Origin: Oscillospiraceae bacterium
GTDB lineage: Bacteria > Bacillota > Clostridia > Oscillospirales > Oscillospiraceae
NCBI GenBank assembly: GCA_017479425.1
Contig: JAFVCD010000028.1
Span: 1 to 64,000, forward strand
Direction of reading: 5' to 3'
Length of the DNA: 64,000 bases
Within the stretch, counting starts at the first letter, position 1; each line of letters starts with the position of its first letter. Made by a program: the position numbers and the translations under genes. Under the pieces are notes generated by a model. The model worked only from the letters and a program-made list of their open reading frames with translations. It made no database searches and was not told the origin of the DNA. Shown here piece after piece: positions 59,516 through 64,000 of this stretch.

Positions 59516-62500
59516 ATGGAAAAGAAAGGCATGAAAAAATCTACGTTCCTCGGCGTGTGGTCGGGCGTGTTTGCGCTGATTCTCGCATTTATGCTCGTTC
59601 TCACAATCGTTCTCAATTCCTATGATTCCATCGTTACTCAGTTTTTAGGCTCGGTCGGCGGCGGCATCACCGCCTCTGACGGAACCGGCGACACAGAGTA
59701 TTTTAAGCTTGACGCTGACTACACCGCCGATAAGCAGGCGGCGCTGAATAAGCAGATGGCGGACGAGGCGGTCGTGCTTCTCCGCAACGAGGGAGGAAAG
59801 CTCCCCATCACAAAGTCTGGCGCCGCCGTTACGCTCTTCGGCATGGCGGCAACTGCAGGATCATCCACCGGTACAGGCTCGGGTGAGGTAAGCATTGCCG
59901 GACAGAGTATTGTAAAGAGCCTTCAGGACGCCGGCTTTAAGATAAATGAAGAGGTCATCTCGCATTACGCTAAGAACAGCACCGCCCACGGCACCGGAAC
60001 GGCTGCAGGCGGCGGCGGAGACAAGGGCGAGTGGTCGCTCGGCAAGGAAGCCGACTTCCCGACCGGCGCACTTGCCGATACCTTCAAGAGCTACTCTGAC
60101 GCGGCGATTTTCGTAATCAACCGCGGCTGCGGCGAGGGCGGCGACCTTCCCCGCACAATGGATAACCACGGCGGCGCTTACGAGGATAATTACCTCACTC
60201 TCTCACCCTCCGAAAAGGCGACCCTTGAGGGCATACGCGACAGCAAGGCCTTTGACACAGTTATAATGCTCGTAAATTGCCCGAACCCCATGGAGCTGGG
60301 AGAGCTCGATAAGTACGGCGTCGACGCCGCGCTCTGGTACGCGGGTCTCGGCACCGTCGGTCTTGAATCCGTCGGCGAAATTCTTGCGGGCAAGGTAAAC
60401 CCCTCTGCAAGACTTGTCGATACCTACGTTTTTGACAACCTCTCAAATCCCGCAGCTCAGAACCACGGCGATTTCCGATTCCTCATAAACGGCGAGCCGA
60501 CTCAGGCATATACGAACTACGCCGAGAGTATCTACGTAGGCTATCGCTACTATGAAACACGCTATGAAGACGCAGTTATGGGCGTAAATAACGCCGGCAG
60601 CTACGACTATGCAAAGACTGTCGTCTATCCCTTCGGCTATGGCCTCAGCTACACCGAATTTGAGTGGTCGAATTATTCAGCTTCCGTAAACGGCGACACC
60701 GTCACCGTTAAGGTCGACGTTAAGAACACCGGCTCTATGGCGGGCAAGGACGTAGTCGAAATCTACTTCCAGTCGCCCTACACCGATTATGACAGACAGA
60801 ACGGCGTTGAAAAGAGCGCCGTGAGCCTCGTAGAGTTCGGCAAAACGAAGCTTCTTGCACCCGGAGAGAGCGAAACTATTGAAATAAGCTTCCCCGTCTC
60901 CGATATGAAGAGCTACGATGCTTACGGACAGTATAAGACTTATATTCTCGAGGCAGGCGACTATTACATCACCGCCGCGAGAGATTCTCACGAGGCTGTA
61001 AACAACATTCTTCTCAAGAAGGGCTACTCCAACATTGTCGGCACAGGCGACGCAAATAGAGCGGAGAAGTACGCCGTCAGCGAGACAAAGGCGCTTGACA
61101 CCGCTCCAACCGGAGAAAAGATCGGAAACCTCTTTGACGATGTCGCCCTTGACAGAGATACCTATCTCAGCCGCGCGGACTGGTCGAAGATGGACGGGGC
61201 CGCTCCTGCGGGAGTTGAGGGCGTTCTCGGCGCAGGCTCTCTCACCACCGCAACAGGCTCCGGCGCAGGCTCCAACACCATGGGCGCCTCCGGACTTTTC
61301 GGCACTATGACGCCTTCCGACGCTTTCCTGACTGAGCTTAATAAATCCGGTTACGAAGCGTCCGGCAACCCCAAGAGCATCGACAGCTATGAAGCAAACC
61401 GCACCTATTCCGAGGACAGCGGCATTGAGCTTGTAGACCTTCAGGGACTTGAGTACGATAACCCGATGTGGGATACTCTTCTCAACGAGATGAAGTTCTC
61501 AGAAATCTATGAGCTTTACGGCCACGCGGGCTACGGCACCATCGAGATTAAGAGCATCAATAAGCCGAAGACTCTCGAGTACGACGGCCCCACCGGAATA
61601 AACAGCTTCGTAAACGACACCGCAGGCTATTCCTATCCCAACGAGATCGCCATGGCGGCGACCTGGAATCCCGAGCTTCTCTATGAAGAGGGACGCTTAA
61701 TCGGAAACGATATGATCAAGATGAGCGAGGGCATCTACAAGGTCTCCGGCTGGTATGCTCCTGCAGTCAACATTCACAGAACTCCCTTCTCCGGCAGAAA
61801 CTATGAGTATTATTCCGAGGATCCCGTCCTCACCGGAAAGATGGTGACCCAGGTTCTGAAGGGCGTTCAGTCCAAGGGTGCTTACGTCTACATGAAGCAC
61901 TACGCCTTGAACGATCAGGAGTCCAACCGCTCCGCAAACGGCAGAGTAGCAACCTTCTCGACAGAGCAGGCAATGCGCGAGATATACCTCAAGGCGTTCG
62001 AGTACGGCGTTGTTGACGGCGGCGCGACGGGCATTATGAGCTCCAATAACCGCATCGGCGCAAGGATCGCCTTCGGAAGCTGGCCTCTTATGACCGGCAT
62101 TCTCCGCAATGAGTGGGGCTTCCACGGCGCTATCATTACCGACTACACCTCCGGCGTGACCCCTGCGTTTGCAGATCAGATACTTGCAGCCGGCGGCGAT
62201 CTCATTATGACGAGCGCTTGGAACGCACAGACCGGCGTTGTATCCGATTTTAACGCAGAATGGACGAGAGCCGAGCTTCGCAGAGCCGCCCACGACGCAC
62301 TCTATATTCAGGCAAACTCCCTCGCTATGAACGGACTGAGTCACGGCGCAGTCTACAACCCCGGCTTCCCGATCTATAAGATAATTCTTATCGCTCTCTG
62401 GGTGATCGCAGTCGCCGGTATTGCATTCGGCGCATTCCGCGTATACCGCACTATCCCATGGACAGAGGAGCAGTGGTACTCAAGAAAGAGAATGGATAAG

Positions 62501-62608
62501 AAGGCTAAGATTATTATGTGGTCTGTGATCGGCGCCGTCGCCGTAGTCCTCATTATTCTCTTCTGTATATTCCTCCTGCCCGAAATTATAAAGGCATTTG
62601 TAATGTAA
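59516..62608 (+). CDS. Membrane-anchored GH3 glycosidase with permuted domains (third copy)
   Basis: A 1030-residue GH3 paralogue. One N-terminal helix (about 12-34) and two C-terminal helices (about 954-975 and 999-1021) anchor it. Sandwich domain first, with NRGCGEGGDLP and a candidate acid/base Glu207; then a fibronectin-III-like domain; then a Gly/Ala/Ser/Thr-rich loop (about 565-600) unique to this copy. The barrel is last, with NIHRTPFSGRNYEYYSEDP, KHYALNDQESN and nucleophile loop GAIITDYTSG (Asp876). Tyr follows the nucleophile, unlike the other two copies, so the three probably differ in substrate. AGGAGG precedes the ATG. It ends at a terminator at 62619. Confidence 0.9.
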   Translation: MEKKGMKKSTFLGVWSGVFALILAFMLVLTIVLNSYDSIVTQFLGSVGGGITASDGTGDTEYFKLDADYTADKQAALNKQMADEAVVLLRNEGGKLPITKSGAAVTLFGMAATAGSSTGTGSGEVSIAGQSIVKSLQDAGFKINEEVISHYAKNSTAHGTGTAAGGGGDKGEWSLGKEADFPTGALADTFKSYSDAAIFVINRGCGEGGDLPRTMDNHGGAYEDNYLTLSPSEKATLEGIRDSKAFDTVIMLVNCPNPMELGELDKYGVDAALWYAGLGTVGLESVGEILAGKVNPSARLVDTYVFDNLSNPAAQNHGDFRFLINGEPTQAYTNYAESIYVGYRYYETRYEDAVMGVNNAGSYDYAKTVVYPFGYGLSYTEFEWSNYSASVNGDTVTVKVDVKNTGSMAGKDVVEIYFQSPYTDYDRQNGVEKSAVSLVEFGKTKLLAPGESETIEISFPVSDMKSYDAYGQYKTYILEAGDYYITAARDSHEAVNNILLKKGYSNIVGTGDANRAEKYAVSETKALDTAPTGEKIGNLFDDVALDRDTYLSRADWSKMDGAAPAGVEGVLGAGSLTTATGSGAGSNTMGASGLFGTMTPSDAFLTELNKSGYEASGNPKSIDSYEANRTYSEDSGIELVDLQGLEYDNPMWDTLLNEMKFSEIYELYGHAGYGTIEIKSINKPKTLEYDGPTGINSFVNDTAGYSYPNEIAMAATWNPELLYEEGRLIGNDMIKMSEGIYKVSGWYAPAVNIHRTPFSGRNYEYYSEDPVLTGKMVTQVLKGVQSKGAYVYMKHYALNDQESNRSANGRVATFSTEQAMREIYLKAFEYGVVDGGATGIMSSNNRIGARIAFGSWPLMTGILRNEWGFHGAIITDYTSGVTPAFADQILAAGGDLIMTSAWNAQTGVVSDFNAEWTRAELRRAAHDALYIQANSLAMNGLSHGAVYNPGFPIYKIILIALWVIAVAGIAFGAFRVYRTIPWTEEQWYSRKRMDKKAKIIMWSVIGAVAVVLIILFCIFLLPEIIKAFVM

Positions 62609-62618
62609 GAAAATAATT

Positions 62619-62652
62619 ATCGCCCTTCCCATTTTGGGAAGGGCGATCATAT
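62619..62652. terminator. Bidirectional terminator
   Basis: ATCGCCCTTCCC / GGGAAGGGCGAT stem between the GH3 gene and the convergent DUF1593 gene, with A/T runs on both sides. Confidence 0.75.
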
Positions 62653-62653
62653 T

Positions 62654-63997
62654 TTAAAGAGTGATGATAAATCGCTTATAGCTTGTCAGAAATGGAGCTG
62701 ATTTTGTTCTCGCCTCTGCGATGATGTGAAGAGTCTCGCCGGATCGACCGCCGGATATAATTATTTTTTTATCGTGGGATATTTGACATTTCCCGGTGAA
62801 TGAGCCGGCCTCCGGGTAAGGGTAGAAGAGAAGCTCACAGCCGTCAGCGCTGACGTTCAGCCGCCGGTCCCTGATCTCGCCCTTTATTTCAGGACGGCAC
62901 GAAGCAATAGCCGGGTCCGGAGAGAACGTCCAGAGCATCCTCGCGGCAAAATCATTCTGAAAAGCCTCTCGCCAGCGCCATATCGTCGCCTGAGGACTTG
63001 TGTGCATTCTGCCGTCCGAGCCTAAAACCGTATCGGATGCGTTTGTCCAGATGCTGTGCCGCTCTGTGACGCCGAACTGAGCCTTTTCCGGCCTGTAATA
63101 CTCATATCTGCCGCCCCAGCCGCCGTAATCCGGGCGCTCCGGCACGTTCAGCCCGTTTGGAATGATCCATAAAAATGACGGCGTATCGCCCTCGACTATA
63201 TATTTCGGATGAGGATAGAGCGCGCCGAGTGCGCCTTTTGAGCGGATATTCGTATCGATCCAATCATTTGAAACGAGGTCGCGTCTTCCGCCGGAGAAGC
63301 CGAGAGTTTTATGCACACCATCCTCACTTCCATGCTTAACAAGGTCGGAGCTGATGCCCGGCCAAGCGGCCTTCCAGTAGGTGTAGTTTCCGAACCATGA
63401 GCCGCGAGAGGGCGAGACTATCCAAAACAGTCTGTCGCCGTATTTCTTCCGAAGCCATCGTGATGCATGATCCTGATCGGATATTCCGTAAATACGAAGC
63501 TTACCGAGCGCTGTGCTGAGCTTGTCCGGCATCAGCTTCTCAATCTGCCAGACAGCCTGCGCGAGGGTGTTTGCTCCGCCCCAAAGACCGACATACAGAG
63601 GACGTGAATCTTCCCGGAGAATGCACTCGATAAGAGCCTTGACTCCGGTGTTTTCCTTGTATTTCATCGAGGCAAAGCCGAAGCCGGGCATAAGACCGTA
63701 TTCGTCGATCCCGGCATAGGTTATGGAGTGATAATAATCGGCGCTCCGCCATCCGGAGGCGTGCGCGCGAAGATTCGGCAGCGCCTCGCCGTATGCGTCG
63801 ATAATGCGGTGAATCAGCCCGACGCGACCGCTGACGTTACCCTTTACAAAGCAGGAGGTACAGCAGATAAGAGCCTCGATATCTATTTCATTAGAGTAAA
63901 GCATGAGCCTTATCATTGACTGGATGTCGTCAACCTCAAAACCGTCCAGAATATCAGTCAGAACTACGTACCGGGGTTTTTCCATATTTATGACCAT
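62654..63997 (-). CDS. DUF1593 protein (nucleoside-hydrolase-like, Sde182 type)
   Basis: A 447-residue protein related to DUF1593, also called cellulose-binding protein Sde182. The N-terminal domain resembles nucleoside hydrolases: VLTDILDGFEVDDIQSMIRLMLYS matches the Asp-rich calcium site, and LYVGLWGGANTLAQAV and RIYGISDQDHASRWLR follow. The C-terminal 100 residues form a beta domain. There is no signal peptide, so it may be cytoplasmic, despite the carbohydrate link of the family. The substrate is unknown. ATG at 63997 or at 63985 (MEKPRY) could be the start; the ribosome site would lie at or beyond the window edge, so an upstream extension cannot be excluded. Confidence 0.78.
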   Translation of the reverse strand: MVINMEKPRYVVLTDILDGFEVDDIQSMIRLMLYSNEIDIEALICCTSCFVKGNVSGRVGLIHRIIDAYGEALPNLRAHASGWRSADYYHSITYAGIDEYGLMPGFGFASMKYKENTGVKALIECILREDSRPLYVGLWGGANTLAQAVWQIEKLMPDKLSTALGKLRIYGISDQDHASRWLRKKYGDRLFWIVSPSRGSWFGNYTYWKAAWPGISSDLVKHGSEDGVHKTLGFSGGRRDLVSNDWIDTNIRSKGALGALYPHPKYIVEGDTPSFLWIIPNGLNVPERPDYGGWGGRYEYYRPEKAQFGVTERHSIWTNASDTVLGSDGRMHTSPQATIWRWREAFQNDFAARMLWTFSPDPAIASCRPEIKGEIRDRRLNVSADGCELLFYPYPEAGSFTGKCQISHDKKIIISGGRSGETLHIIAEARTKSAPFLTSYKRFIITL

Positions 63998-64000
63998 TCC

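Overview
The window looks like chromosome of a fibre-degrading, strictly anaerobic Gram-positive bacterium of the Clostridia, probably Oscillospiraceae/Ruminococcaceae-like. Evidence: strong AGGAGG-type ribosome sites, sigma-A promoters with 17-bp spacers, many lipoproteins with a lipobox Cys, membrane-anchored GH3 enzymes with permuted domains (an arrangement known from Ruminococcus and Butyrivibrio), a trimeric bifurcating-type [FeFe] hydrogenase, and a citrate-to-2-oxoglutarate gene set without the rest of the TCA cycle. Assignment to family level is inference. No rRNA, tRNA, CRISPR, prophage or insertion sequence was seen.

Layout. 1-800: remnants, namely a partial hypothetical gene and a broken DUF2442/helix-turn-helix gene. 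820-7110: module A, made of a permuted GH3 and a lipoprotein facing away from an AgrC-like kinase and a LytTR regulator. 7330-12280: gltA divergent from an aconitase-family gene and icd. 12420-16520: a TmrB-like ATPase, a MATE/GHKL-ATPase fusion and an OmpR-type two-component pair. 16620-20090: a TetR-controlled redox operon (aldo/keto reductase, small protein, carboxymuconolactone decarboxylase family, flavodoxin lipoprotein, DUF4405 membrane protein). 20140-22900: SLH/tyrosine phosphatase, hypothetical, alpha/beta hydrolase. 23120-35070: a LacI-controlled locus with a carbohydrate-binding lipoprotein, a GH32 beta-fructosidase lipoprotein and a 2420-residue lipoprotein of about 15 tandem beta-modules. 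35160-39320: hydC-hydB-hydA. 39760-44860: MATE transporter, then a MacB-like ABC pair. 44930-47330: BAAT-type hydrolase, ATC-hydrolase-like protein and methyltransferase. 47680-62610: module B, a second LytTR regulator and AgrC-like kinase divergent from lipoprotein-GH10-unassigned hydrolase-GH3, then another lipoprotein-GH3 pair. 62654-end: DUF1593 protein.

The main result is a duplicated regulatory system. Two paralogous AgrC-like kinase/LytTR pairs each lie beside a family of lipoproteins and membrane-tethered permuted GH3 enzymes. Five promoters, those of both regulator genes and of all three lipoprotein genes, carry two half-sites exactly 20 bp apart, with the second half-site core exactly 9 bp upstream of the -35 element. 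Module A uses a TTAGGTTATG-type half-site and module B a TTTAGCTCACGAAA-type half-site. The two kinase genes instead have constitutive-looking promoters with a TTGACC -35. This predicts two insulated, positively autoregulated circuits controlling surface glycan enzymes. No agrB/agrD pheromone genes are visible, so the signal is unknown.

The enzymes suggest growth on plant polysaccharide: GH10 (xylan backbone), GH3 (beta-glucosidase/xylosidase) and GH32 (fructan), with electrons discharged through HydABC as hydrogen. Base composition is fairly GC-rich throughout. The first 300 bases and the TmrB-like gene are AT-richer and may be recent arrivals.
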